A stretch of DNA of 64,000 bases, taken from positions 558,001-622,000 of the forward strand of contig NZ_JACGZW010000002.1 of NCBI RefSeq assembly GCF_014145675.1, given 5' to 3'. Shown here in pieces: positions 47,055-58,333 of this stretch. Under the pieces are notes generated by a model. The model saw only the letters and a program-made list of their open reading frames with translations, was not told the DNA's origin and did no database searches. Numbering within the stretch: the stretch's first letter is position 1; every line of letters starts with the position of its first letter. The position numbers and the translations under genes are program-made. Origin of the DNA: Amycolatopsis dendrobii. GTDB taxonomy: Bacteria; Actinomycetota; Actinomycetes; Mycobacteriales; Pseudonocardiaceae.

Positions 47055-47699
47055 ATGTTGCTGAGACTGCTCCTGAACCTGCTTCTGCCCACCTACTGCG
47101 CGGGCTGTGAGACCCGCGGCGCGGCCGTGTGCGCCGGATGCGCCACGACGTGGGGGTCCCCCACTGCGGTGTTTCGCGCGCCGCTGGCGGCCTTGGTTCC
47201 CGCCTATGCCCTGGCTCGCTACGCGGGTGTCGCCAAGCGGACCTTGATCGCCTGCAAGGAACGTCGCCGTCGGGATGTGGCCCCGTTTTTGGGCCGCGTG
47301 CTGGCGGCTGGGCTGATGGCGTTGCCTTCTGGCGGTCCTCGCGCGAGTCCGTGGTGTCTCGTTCCGGCGCCGAGCCGGCGGGTCGCTTCGCGGGTGCGTG
47401 GAGGTCCACACGTCCAGCGGATCGCTTCGGAAGCCGCCCGGCTGACGGGGGCGTATGTCGCGCCTGCCCTGGTGCTGAAGGGCGGACGGGACGCGGTCGG
47501 GCTGAGCCGGGCGGAACGGATGGCCAATCTGGAGGGGCGGCTGCGGTTCGCCGCGGCAGGCCGTCCGCCGCCAGGTGCCCGGGTCGTGGTGGTGGACGAC
47601 GTGATCACCACAGGCGCCACGTCCGCCGCTTGCGTCACGGCGTTGAAAAACGCGGGCGTGCCGGTGGTGGCGGTACTCGCCCTGCTGGCGACAGTCTGA
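47055..47699 (+). CDS. ComF-like phosphoribosyltransferase
   Basis: 214 residues from ATG 47055. An upstream GTG (46989) would add 22 non-family residues. N-terminal double-zinc motif: CAGCETRG then CAGCATTW. C-terminal PRTase fold with the PRPP loop VVVVDDVITTGAT (~175-187). ComF homologues take part in DNA uptake in competent bacteria; in actinobacteria the role is unknown. It is always near lpqB and hpf (from memory, Rv3242c). Confidence 0.9.
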   Translation: MLLRLLLNLLLPTYCAGCETRGAAVCAGCATTWGSPTAVFRAPLAALVPAYALARYAGVAKRTLIACKERRRRDVAPFLGRVLAAGLMALPSGGPRASPWCLVPAPSRRVASRVRGGPHVQRIASEAARLTGAYVAPALVLKGGRDAVGLSRAERMANLEGRLRFAAAGRPPPGARVVVVDDVITTGATSAACVTALKNAGVPVVAVLALLATV

Positions 47700-47951
47700 A
47701 AGGAGCCTGTCCCACGTCCGAAACCCGAACGCGTCCTGGCCGCCGCGAATCCGCCGCGCACCGAGTCCCGCGAGCCCGGAAACCGAAATCCGGTTGCGCG
47801 GAAACCGATCGTCCGCTCCGCGCCTGTCCACAACGGAACGATTCCAAAAACGGTCCGCCCGAAAACTTCCGCCCGCTTTCTCGCCAGGGAGGCAACTCGC
47901 GTTCGAACGACCACTACCGCCAGGTGTCACCTACACGAGTGATGTCAAGAG

Positions 47952-47977
47952 GGAACCTCCTGCCCTCGCCGCCCGTT
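47952..47977 (+). promoter_or_regulatory. SigR/SigH-like promoter match
   Basis: GGAAC, 18 bp, GTT: the thiol-oxidative-stress ECF sigma consensus (GGAAT/C-N18-GTT). The start would be ~470 bp upstream of hpf. A chance match in this GC-rich gap cannot be excluded. Confidence 0.35.
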
Positions 47978-48289
47978 GTCCGGGCATGAGGGTCAGGGCC
48001 GGAATCACCCCCGCACCGGGGCAGTCCACCGAGGTGGCGGCTGTGCCGAAGGGGCCGGTCACCCTCGGCGTCCGAGGTGCCGCTTTGTTGCGCCGTCCGC
48101 GTGAAACTTGGGCACGCGCGCTCGGCCTTCCGAGCGGCGGTTCCGGGCTGCGCACGCATGATTCACTGCGCCGCGTGACGAGTTCCCGGATCGTGACATC
48201 CCCCGGCTCGGGGGCTGTTGCGGACGGCGTGATGAAGCTAACGTGCTCCGCTATCAGCAAAACCCGCAGGCAGGGAGGTGTGCAGCCCA

Positions 48290-48316
48290 TGTCCCTGGCG
48301 CCGGCGGCCCGCTGAG
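48290..48316 (+). CDS. Possible 8-residue leader peptide
   Basis: ATG 48290 with GGGAGG upstream (48274-48279) codes MSLAPAAR then TGA. A longer overlapping frame from the GTG at 48281 would begin MCSPCPWRRR. Either could be translated as a leader upstream of hpf. No attenuator hairpin is clear. Confidence 0.25.
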
Positions 48317-48458
48317 TCCGCGTTCGCGCTACCGCCACGAGACGTCGTGATCCGGTCGCGAATTCTTTATCAGCCCGCCGAACCCGTGCAGTAGCCGTTC
48401 AGTACCGGTGCCGTGAGAACACAACAGCTCGCAGTTTCCTCAGCGAGGGAGGTCGTGT

Positions 48459-49142
48459 ATGGACATCGTCGTTAAGGGCCGCAACGTGGAGGTGCCCGAG
48501 CATTACCGGGCGCTTGTCAGCGAAAAGCTGGCCCGCCTTGAGCGCTACGACAAGAAGGTCATCCGCTACGACGTGGAGCTCTTCCACGAGCCCAACCGCA
48601 GGCAGGCCAAGAGCTGCCAGCGCGTCGAGATCACCGGGAAGGGCCGCGGTCCGGCTGTTCGCGCGGAAGCGAGCGCAGCCGACTTCTACGCAGCGCTCGA
48701 CTCCGCCGTCACCAAGCTGGAAAACCGGCTCCGGCGGACACACGACCGCAGGCGCGTGCATTACGGACGCAGCCGTCCTGAATCGGTCGCCGAGGCGACG
48801 TCGATGGTCGGCGGATCCGATGCCGTCGCCGGGCCCGCCATGGGCACGGCCGTACTGGACGCACCCGACGCGACCGAACCCATGGTGAACGGTTTCGCGG
48901 CGACGAGTGCGGGCGACATTCCCCGGCAGGGGCGATGGGAAGACGAGGACCTGGGCCATCAGCCCGGCCGCGTCGTCCGCGAGAAGCAACACGCCGCGGA
49001 CCCCATGACGGTGGACCAGGCTCTCTACGAGATGGAGCTGGTCGGCCACGACTTCTACCTGTTCAACGACTCCGAGGCCGGCCGGCCGAGTGTCGTCTAC
49101 CGGCGAAAGGGCTTCGACTACGGCGTGATCCGGCTGGGCTGA
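48459..49142 (+). CDS. hpf: Ribosome hibernation promoting factor, long form
   Basis: 227 residues, ATG 48459 behind GAGGGAGGT. N-terminal S30AE domain (~1-100): MDIVVKGRNVEVPEHYRALVSEKL core VPEHYRALV, and VEITGKGRGPAVRAE. A ~60-residue linker follows, then the C-terminal dimerisation domain (~165-225) with MTVDQALYEMELVGHDFYLF and YRRKGFDYGVIRLG. The long form dimerises 70S ribosomes into 100S particles in resting cells. Confidence 0.96.
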   Translation: MDIVVKGRNVEVPEHYRALVSEKLARLERYDKKVIRYDVELFHEPNRRQAKSCQRVEITGKGRGPAVRAEASAADFYAALDSAVTKLENRLRRTHDRRRVHYGRSRPESVAEATSMVGGSDAVAGPAMGTAVLDAPDATEPMVNGFAATSAGDIPRQGRWEDEDLGHQPGRVVREKQHAADPMTVDQALYEMELVGHDFYLFNDSEAGRPSVVYRRKGFDYGVIRLG

Positions 49143-49166
49143 TCCAGTCCGGGACAACAGCACCGG

Positions 49167-49194
49167 CGGCCCGCACGCGAACGCGTGCGGGCCG
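49167..49194 (+). terminator. Hairpin between hpf and secA
   Basis: 13-bp stem (49167-49179 with 49182-49194) 25 bp after the hpf stop, no T run. A TACGAT -10-like box at 49301-49306 suggests secA has its own promoter. Confidence 0.5.
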
Positions 49195-49404
49195 TCCGCG
49201 TGCCCGGAGCACGACCCGCGGCACGACCTTCGTCGGGACCTGTGCAAACCTTCCGTGACCTTCTGCGACGACGTGCGTGCGCGGACCAGCCCGCGTTCCC
49301 TACGATGGGGGAGACGGCGGCGGCGCACACGGGCGCCAGCCGTGGCGATTTACTGCCCGGGAACGGCCTGGGCGCGATCATGATCAGCTAGTGAGGTCGA
49401 CCGG

Positions 49405-52323
<2,919 letters not shown>

Positions 52324-52352
52324 CGCTGTCCACTATGGACTGTGCTTGATCG

Positions 52353-52392
52353 AGAACGGCAGCACGAGAACACTCGTGCTGCCGTTCTTTTT
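52353..52392 (+). terminator. Terminator of secA
   Basis: Perfect 16-bp stem (52353-52368 with 52373-52388), AACA loop, T5 run. Confidence 0.9.
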
Positions 52393-52446
52393 GGCTCCAT
52401 AACGGACCTGGTGTCCTAGCTTTTAGGACGCGTGTCCCAGCCAGAT

Positions 52447-52926
52447 TCAGGCCACTGAGTGCCGGCCGGACTGCGCGATCTCGACGTGCGGTGCGAGCAC
52501 GTGAAACCGCGTGCACACCCACCCCGTCCGCGTCCGCTCGAACCGCGCCGCCAGCGCCAGCACCCGAGGCCCGGAATGGATGATCGTGCTGGTCTCGAGC
52601 ACGGTCTCCGCCGGACGGCAGATCCGCAGGTCCCCGGCGACGTGGTGGCGGATGCCCGGCAGCAACCCTTGGCTGCTGAGCCGGGAAAACAACGCCTCGT
52701 CCACGAGCGGACGGATCTGCCCGGCCGCCCGCCGTCCGGCGAGGACTTCGAGGATGGCGTTGAGTCGCTGAGTGAGTCGCTGCCCGGTAGGCGGGTCAGT
52801 CAGCCGCACCAACCGATGCCCAGCGGGCGGCAGGTCATCCGGCGACGGCCACCGGCTGCGGCGATGCACACGTCGGCCGTTGACCTCCGGAACAGCGGCC
52901 AGCGGCCGGAGGCTGTGGTTCGTCAT
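52447..52926 (-). CDS. Rv3235-family protein (DUF6459)
   Basis: 159 residues, ATG 52926 behind GGGGAGGG. The N-terminus is basic and variable; the conserved part is GQRLTQRLNAILEVLAGRRAAGQIRPLV (core RLNAILEVLAGRR), then RICRPAETVLETSTIIHSG and the C-terminal VRALALR-type AARFERTRTGWVCTRFHVL. It always neighbours secA in actinobacteria; the fold may be NTF2-like and the role is unknown. Confidence 0.85.
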   Translation of the reverse strand: MTNHSLRPLAAVPEVNGRRVHRRSRWPSPDDLPPAGHRLVRLTDPPTGQRLTQRLNAILEVLAGRRAAGQIRPLVDEALFSRLSSQGLLPGIRHHVAGDLRICRPAETVLETSTIIHSGPRVLALAARFERTRTGWVCTRFHVLAPHVEIAQSGRHSVA

Positions 52927-53108
52927 TGAGTTCCCTCCCCGAAACATGGACGTCCACCCGCGGGTTAGTGCGTCCTGGAGCAGGAGGATGGGACGTTGAG
53001 TGCCTGATCCGGCGAAAAGGGCAGATTGGCGCAGACGGGATGTGGCCGATGCGCTAAAGGGAGCTTCGCGCCGCCTTGCCGCCCCAAACAAGCAGATAGG
53101 CTGGCGAA

Positions 53109-53492
53109 GTGCTGAAAGGCTTGCTCGTCGACTACGCCGGAGTGCTAACCGACCCGGACGCCGCGCTTCTCTACGAATACCTCCGCGACGCTCGCGCGAA
53201 CGGCACTCGCACCGCGCTCGTCTCGAACGCGCCCGGAGCCGCCCCGGGGGTGAAAACTGAGCTGGCGCAATACTTTGACGCGCTCGTCTTCTCCGGCGAG
53301 GTCGGCGTGGCCAAGCCGAACCGCGAGATCTACCTCGTCGCGGCCGAGCGGATCGGGCTGGCCGCGCCGAGGTGTGTGTTCGTGGACGACGCCGAGCGCA
53401 ACGTGCGCGGGGCAGTGGCCGCGGGCATGGTCGGCGTGCATCACCGCAGCATCGCCGAAACTCTCGACGAGCTGGCGGCCTTGTTCAGCTGA
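53109..53492 (+). CDS. Small HAD-superfamily hydrolase
   Basis: 127 residues, GTG 53109. HAD motifs: I LLVDYAGVLT (nucleophile Asp8, second position Ala), II ALVSNAP, III KPNREIY, IV FVDDAERNVRGA. There is almost no cap domain, so it is shorter than usual HAD-IA enzymes. The DxAGV form is also found in active family members. Substrate unknown. It overlaps the convergent methyltransferase gene by 8 bp. Confidence 0.88.
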   Translation: MLKGLLVDYAGVLTDPDAALLYEYLRDARANGTRTALVSNAPGAAPGVKTELAQYFDALVFSGEVGVAKPNREIYLVAAERIGLAAPRCVFVDDAERNVRGAVAAGMVGVHHRSIAETLDELAALFS

Positions 53493-54249
53493 CCCCGCGT
53501 CGCACCAATTCGAACGACAGCACGGCAGCCGCGGCGGAGACGTTGAGTGATTCGACGTCTCCGGGCATCGGGATCGACACCCACTCCGTCACCAACTCGG
53601 CGACAGCCTCGCCGACGCCTTCGGTCTCGCCGCCCAGCACGAACGCCGAACGCTGCGGCAGCTCGACGTCGAACACCGACGTCGACGCTGAGGCACCGAG
53701 CGCGAACAGGCTGTATCCGGCTTCCACCAGCATTTCCGCCGCCTCGCGTGCCGATCCGCAGCGCAGTACCGGTGCCCGGAAGGCAACGCCCGCCGAGGAT
53801 TTCACCACCATCGGATCCAGCGCGGCGACGCCCCGGCGCGGCACGATCACGCCCGACAAGCCGGCGGCCGTCGCGGTGCGCAGGATCATCCCGACGTTGG
53901 CCGGCGTGGTGATGCCGTCCAGGAGCAGCAGCCGGGCAGGCGGGCGGCGGTCGTCCAGGGCCGCGGCGAGGGCGCGCATCCGCGGCGCGACGACGTCGGC
54001 CAGTACGCCTTGGTCTTGTTTTCCGTTGCCGGCCAGCACTTTCACCCGGTGTGCGCTCGCGCGCTGCACCGGCACCCCGGCGGCTTTCGCGGCGCGCTGG
54101 ATCTCCGCGGCGGCGGGGCCGCGCGCGGTGTCGGCGAGGATCACCTTGTCCACGCGCAGGTCCGGATCGCCCAGCGCCTCCAGCACGGGCTTGCGCCCGT
54201 ATACGGTCAGGAAGCGGTCTTTCGGCGAACCCGCCAGCTCATCACCCAC
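53485..54249 (-). CDS. SpoU/TrmH-family RNA 2'-O-methyltransferase
   Basis: 254 residues from GTG 54249; ATG 54285 would overlap the divergent neighbour's start codon. N-terminal RNA-binding domain (VYGRKPVLEALGDPDLRV), then the SPOUT fold with motif 1 LLDGITTPANVGMILRTA, motif 2 FVLGGETEGV and motif 3 IPMPGDVESLNVSAAAAV. The knot binds SAM; the target is probably 23S rRNA or tRNA ribose. Confidence 0.92.
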   Translation of the reverse strand: MGDELAGSPKDRFLTVYGRKPVLEALGDPDLRVDKVILADTARGPAAAEIQRAAKAAGVPVQRASAHRVKVLAGNGKQDQGVLADVVAPRMRALAAALDDRRPPARLLLLDGITTPANVGMILRTATAAGLSGVIVPRRGVAALDPMVVKSSAGVAFRAPVLRCGSAREAAEMLVEAGYSLFALGASASTSVFDVELPQRSAFVLGGETEGVGEAVAELVTEWVSIPMPGDVESLNVSAAAAVLSFELVRRGVS

Positions 54250-54283
54250 ACCGGCCAGTCTCGCATTGTGTAAGGATCGGCTC

Positions 54284-55681
54284 ATGCCCGACCGCCTGTC
54301 CGCGCTGGACGCCTCGTTCCTGTACGTCGAGGACCAGACGACGCCGATGCACGTCGGGGGCGTGGCGATCTTCGAACGGCCGTCGTCCGGGTTCACCTAC
54401 GAGCAGGTGCTCGACCTCGTCGGCGCGCGGCTGGCGTTCCTGCCCCGCTACCGGCAGCGCGTGCTCGGCGTGCCGGGGCACCTCGCGCGCCCGGTGTGGG
54501 TGGACGACGCCGACTTCGACCTGAACTACCACGTCCGCCGCTCCGCGCTGCCCCAGCCGGGCAGCGACGAGCAGTTGTTCGACCTGGTCGCGCGGCTCAT
54601 GTCGCGGCGGCTGGCACCGGAACGCCCGTTGTGGGAGGCGTATTTCGTCGAGGGGCTGGCAGGCGACCGGGTCGCGATGGTGACGAAAACGCACCAGTCC
54701 GTTGTGGATGGTGTCGGCACGATCGACCTCGGCCAGCTCATCCTCGACGAGACTCCGGAACCGCCCGAGCCGTTCGAGGACATGTGGGCGCCGCGGCGCG
54801 AGCCGAGCCGTGCGCAACTGGTTCTCGACGCGATGAGCGAGACCGTGCAACGCCCCGGCGAGCTGATCGAGAACGTGCGCTCCATCGCGGGCGACGCGGT
54901 GACCACGGTGAGCAAGGCCGTCGAGACGCTCGGTGGCGTCGCGGCGACGATCACGCGGCCCGCTCCGCCCGGTCCGTTGAACGTGCGGGTGTCCGGCGGC
55001 CGGGTGTTCTCGGTCGTGCGCACGCGGCTGGAGGATTTCCGCAAGATCCGCGCGGACCACGGCGGCACGGTCAACGACGTCATCCTCGCCGCGATCACCG
55101 GTGCGCTGCGGGAATGGCTGCTGTCGCGCGGGGAGAACCTCACGCCGACCGAGACCGTGCGCGCGCTCGTGCCGATGGCGGTCACCGACGCCGAAACCGC
55201 CGAGTTCGCGACGCCCGCGCTGGTCGGCAACGAGGTCGCGGCGTACCTGGTCGACCTGCCGGTCGGCGAGCCGAGCGCGGTGCTGCGGCTGCAGCACATC
55301 GGCCACGCGATGGCCGAGCACCTGAATTCGGGAAGATCGGTGGCCGCGCGCGGGTTGCTGAAGGTGAGCGGGTTCGCGCCGGCGACGCTGCATTCGCTCG
55401 GCGCGCGGGCAGGCGGATCGCTGTCCGGGCGGATTTTCAACCTGATGATCACGAATTCGCCTGGCCCGCAGGTGCCGATGTACGCCGGAGAGGCGAGACT
55501 GGTGGAGATGTTCCCGGTGATGCCGCTGATGCGCACGCAGGCGCTGGCGATCGGGGTCACCTCCTACCACGGCGGTGTCTACTTCGGACTCAACGGCGAC
55601 CGCAAGGCCGCGTTCGACGTCGGGCTGCTCGGCGGGATGATCGAAGAAGCACTGGAAGAGCTGAAGGGTGCGCACTGGTGA
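54284..55681 (+). CDS. WS/DGAT-family acyltransferase-like protein
   Basis: 465 residues, ATG 54284 with AAGGA 7 bp upstream. Opens with RLSALDASFLYVEDQTTPMHVG, the family start; contains TVNDVILAAITGALR, the conserved NDVxLA block, and the C-terminal ITNSPGPQVPMYAGEARL. The catalytic HHxxxDG motif reads HQSVVDG: the second His is Gln. The enzyme normally makes triacylglycerol or wax esters from acyl-CoA. The start of the next gene overlaps its stop. Confidence 0.92.
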   Translation: MPDRLSALDASFLYVEDQTTPMHVGGVAIFERPSSGFTYEQVLDLVGARLAFLPRYRQRVLGVPGHLARPVWVDDADFDLNYHVRRSALPQPGSDEQLFDLVARLMSRRLAPERPLWEAYFVEGLAGDRVAMVTKTHQSVVDGVGTIDLGQLILDETPEPPEPFEDMWAPRREPSRAQLVLDAMSETVQRPGELIENVRSIAGDAVTTVSKAVETLGGVAATITRPAPPGPLNVRVSGGRVFSVVRTRLEDFRKIRADHGGTVNDVILAAITGALREWLLSRGENLTPTETVRALVPMAVTDAETAEFATPALVGNEVAAYLVDLPVGEPSAVLRLQHIGHAMAEHLNSGRSVAARGLLKVSGFAPATLHSLGARAGGSLSGRIFNLMITNSPGPQVPMYAGEARLVEMFPVMPLMRTQALAIGVTSYHGGVYFGLNGDRKAAFDVGLLGGMIEEALEELKGAHW

Positions 55682-56169
55682 GGGTTTATCTGCCTGCGAC
55701 GATCGCGATGCTGCGCGACCTGGAGGCCAATGGCGAGTTCCGCGCTCGCAGCGGCACCGGTTTCGCGCTGACGCCCGCTCTGCGCGAGGCGTATGCGAGC
55801 GGGTCCGACGAGGAGCTGGAATACGCGGCTTTGCTGGACGCGGCCCGTGCTTCGCTGCGCCTGATCGCGGCTGAGGAAAAGGCCGAGCCGCGGCGCGCCG
55901 TGGTCTCGGTGGACGTCGACGACGCGACGCTGCGGCCGGACCTGGACGCGGCCGTCGTGCGCCTTGCCGGTCCGGTGCCGAAGTCCCAGATCGCGGCGAT
56001 CCACGTAGACTCGGCCGAGGCGGAGGACGCGGTGGCCGCCGCGGCGGCGGTGATCGACGCCGCTGACCTTGGCGACGAGGACGCCGAGTTCACCCTCGGC
56101 GACGCCGAGGACCACGAGCTGGCCTGGTACGCGCTGCAGGAGCTGCCCTTCCTGCTCGAGCTGCTTTAG
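55678..56169 (+). CDS. Conserved hypothetical (DUF6912-like)
   Basis: 163 residues from GTG 55678, overlapping the acyltransferase TGA (GTGA), so translated from the same message. Begins MRVYLPATIAMLRDL, has LREAYASGSDEELEYAALLDAARASL (core GSDEELEYAALL) and ends AWYALQELPFLLELL. This is a soluble actinobacterial family, possibly DUF6912 (name from memory). No function is known. Confidence 0.8.
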   Translation: MRVYLPATIAMLRDLEANGEFRARSGTGFALTPALREAYASGSDEELEYAALLDAARASLRLIAAEEKAEPRRAVVSVDVDDATLRPDLDAAVVRLAGPVPKSQIAAIHVDSAEAEDAVAAAAAVIDAADLGDEDAEFTLGDAEDHELAWYALQELPFLLELL

Positions 56170-56204
56170 CGATCCTCCACGGCATGGCCAAGCCGCGGGT
56201 GCGG

Positions 56205-57002
56205 TCAGCCGCCGGTGAGGACGCCGATCTCCGCCGGGGCAGGGGCGTTGACGGTGACCGGGGAGTTCCAGTCCGTGTAGCGCGCCTTGACCGTGGCGAC
56301 GCCGGTCTGGCCGGTGGCCTGCATGACCGGCGTCAGGTCCAGGACCAGCTGCATCGGCCGGTGCTGCTGATCCAGCCAGAGGTCGAACGGCACCGTCTTG
56401 CCGCGGTCGCCGAGCCGGGTCAGTGCTTCGGCCGGGAGGCCGCCGGGCAGCTGGGAGCCGAGTTTCGCCAGGTCGACGGTCAGGTGATAGTGCTCGGCCG
56501 AGGCTCCGTCGAGGGTGGTTTCCTCGCTGGACGCCACGGTTCCCGCCGTGCGGACCTGCGCCAGGGTGCGCGCCGGGTCGTTCTGCTCGGCCAGTTGGGC
56601 CAGGCTGCCGCCCAGCACCTGCGAGAGCGGGTCGGTGCCGTCCGGGGACACCTTCACCCACGCTTTGTGGTCGCTGACCTGGTCACGCGCGCTTTCCGGG
56701 ACCTTCGCGTACAGCGTCTTGTCCACCAGGCGCAGCTCGAGCGGCTCGCCGACGTAGTCCGTCGTCATCGACAGCGACGTCCCGGCGGGGTCGAATTTCG
56801 CCTGGCCCTGCCCGTGGGACACGAGGGTGCCGGTGGTGACGTCAGCGGTGAACTTCGCGGTGTGCCCGGCCAAAGTCGCGGCCGAGGCGGCGTCCGCGAG
56901 CGCACGGGCGTCGGTGAAGCGCTGCGGTTCCGGGGCGCTGGAACAACCCGCCGAGACGATCGCCAGCAGCGCGGCGACACCCGCCACGGCCGTCCTGCGC
57001 AT
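56205..57002 (-). CDS. LolA/LppX-like lipoprotein, paralogue 1
   Basis: 265 residues. Signal peptide with lipobox VSAGC (Cys20). The body is of the LppX/LprG-like (LolA-fold) sort: ADAASAATLAGHTAKFTADV, LRLVDKTLYAKVPES, WVKVSPDGTDPLSQ and C-terminal DLWLDQQHRPMQLVLDL. Such proteins hold a lipid in a half-barrel at the outer face of the membrane. It has two paralogues directly upstream on the same strand. Confidence 0.88.
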   Translation of the reverse strand: MRRTAVAGVAALLAIVSAGCSSAPEPQRFTDARALADAASAATLAGHTAKFTADVTTGTLVSHGQGQAKFDPAGTSLSMTTDYVGEPLELRLVDKTLYAKVPESARDQVSDHKAWVKVSPDGTDPLSQVLGGSLAQLAEQNDPARTLAQVRTAGTVASSEETTLDGASAEHYHLTVDLAKLGSQLPGGLPAEALTRLGDRGKTVPFDLWLDQQHRPMQLVLDLTPVMQATGQTGVATVKARYTDWNSPVTVNAPAPAEIGVLTGG

Positions 57003-57100
57003 CCGAAAACCCTCTCTGACCGGCCGTAAAGTGCCTCAAGCCAAGCACAACGGGCGGGTCCGCCCCGTTCGGGGGAACGTGTGCTACCGGCAGTAGCGCA

Positions 57101-57138
57101 CAAAAAACGGGCCCCGAGCCGGAGCGGCTCGGGGCCCG
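57101..57138 (-). terminator. Terminator of lipoprotein paralogue 2
   Basis: 13-bp perfect stem (57108-57120 with 57126-57138) followed on the minus strand by TTTTTT; 16 bp after the stop of the 57155 gene. Confidence 0.85.
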
Positions 57139-57154
57139 CGAAAAGCGGCGGGGA

Positions 57155-58051
57155 TCAGCGCCCCATCTTCTTCATCAGCTCGCCGAAGTCGGTGACCTGG
57201 TCGGCGGGCGGCGCGGTCACGTCGACCGGCTTGCCCCAGTCGCTGTACTTGACGTCGATCTTGCCGCCTGCCGCGGCCGCCGCCGGCGAACCGGTCGAGG
57301 CGCCGAGCTGCTTCATCATCTCCGTCTGGTCCATGGTGATCTGCACCGGGAGCTGGTCCTTGTCGATCCAGATTTCGGCCGGGATCTGGATGCTCTTGCC
57401 GTCGAGCATCTTCTTCATCTGGGTCTTCACTTCTTCGGGCATGCCCTTGGCGTAGGTCTCCATGGACTTGCTGACATCCAGCTCGACCTTGTAGTGGTTG
57501 ACCTTCTCGCCGTTCAGGTCGACCTGATCGGCCGAGACGATCCGGCCCGCCTTCGAGACCTGGTCGAGGATCTGGGTCGGGTCGCTCTGCTGGGTCGACT
57601 GCGACATCATCTTGCTGAACGACTGCGACATCGGGTCGGTGGCGTCCGGCGAGATCTTCAGCCACGGCTTGTCGCTGCCGAACTGCTTGGACTGCGAGGC
57701 GGGGACCTTCATGTAGAGGGTCTTGTCCACGTAGCGCATTTCGGTGGGGCCCTGCGGGCTGTCCATCGTCATGGTCATGGACGAGTTCTCGCCGTCGAAG
57801 CGCATCGAGCCTTCGGCCTTCTGGCCCATCATTTCCATCGTCATCTTCGCCGACTTGGCCTTCTCCGTGCCCTGCTTGGCCGCGTCGGCCAGCTTCAGCG
57901 CGTCGCTGAACGGCGACGCCAGGCCGGACCCGCCGTCCTTGGACTGCCCGGCCGGGGACGCGGTGCCGTTCTCGGCGCTCGAGCCGCAGCCCGTCAGCAC
58001 CAGCGCCAGCGCCGCACCGGCGGCGACAGCGAACGTCGTGGTCTTGCGCAT
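57155..58051 (-). CDS. LolA/LppX-like lipoprotein, paralogue 2
   Basis: 298 residues, ATG 58051 behind GGGGGAG. Lipobox LTGC (Cys22), then a Gly/Ser linker. Shares with its neighbours TLYMKVPASQ, PWLKISPDATDPMSQ, AEIWIDKDQLPVQI and the final PVDVTAPPADQVTDF. Met-rich segments (KMTMEMMG, MTMTMDS, KMMSQS) are peculiar to this copy. It has its own terminator. Confidence 0.9.
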   Translation of the reverse strand: MRKTTTFAVAAGAALALVLTGCGSSAENGTASPAGQSKDGGSGLASPFSDALKLADAAKQGTEKAKSAKMTMEMMGQKAEGSMRFDGENSSMTMTMDSPQGPTEMRYVDKTLYMKVPASQSKQFGSDKPWLKISPDATDPMSQSFSKMMSQSTQQSDPTQILDQVSKAGRIVSADQVDLNGEKVNHYKVELDVSKSMETYAKGMPEEVKTQMKKMLDGKSIQIPAEIWIDKDQLPVQITMDQTEMMKQLGASTGSPAAAAAGGKIDVKYSDWGKPVDVTAPPADQVTDFGELMKKMGR

Positions 58052-58333
58052 GGTTCTCCCCCTAGGAAGGAATCGGTCTTTCACCTGCGTTGTCGCCGGC
58101 CGGCCTTGGGGCCGCGTCCTTGCGGTCCGGCGCGCGGGCCACTGGCGGGGTGACTCCGCGAGGTTGCTTCTGTGACGCCGTCCGGCGGGAAAAGGTTCCC
58201 TCCGTCGGAGAGGTTTCTTCCGGTTTGCCAATCCGGCCAAAGCAGGCCGCCCCCCCCCGCGCGGCCGGTAACCGTTGCTGCGAAGCCAGTAGGCCGTGAC
58301 TGTGGTCGGATTGGCAATGACCGGCACCGTATC

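Larger units (their letters stand above)
47700..48458 (+). other. 759-bp gap before hpf
   Basis: No frame has a convincing protein. It contains a SigR/SigH-type promoter match (47952-47977) and a nine-codon leader-like ORF with a strong ribosome site (48290-48316). The hpf message may therefore have a long regulated leader. Confidence 0.5.

Noticed and set aside
53109..53492. HAD pseudoenzyme
   Set aside because: Loss of the second motif-I Asp is found in active HAD-IA enzymes; nucleophile and motifs II-IV are intact.
58250..58258. Nine-C tract as a phase-variation switch
   Set aside because: It lies in a gap, not in a coding region or between promoter boxes that I can identify.
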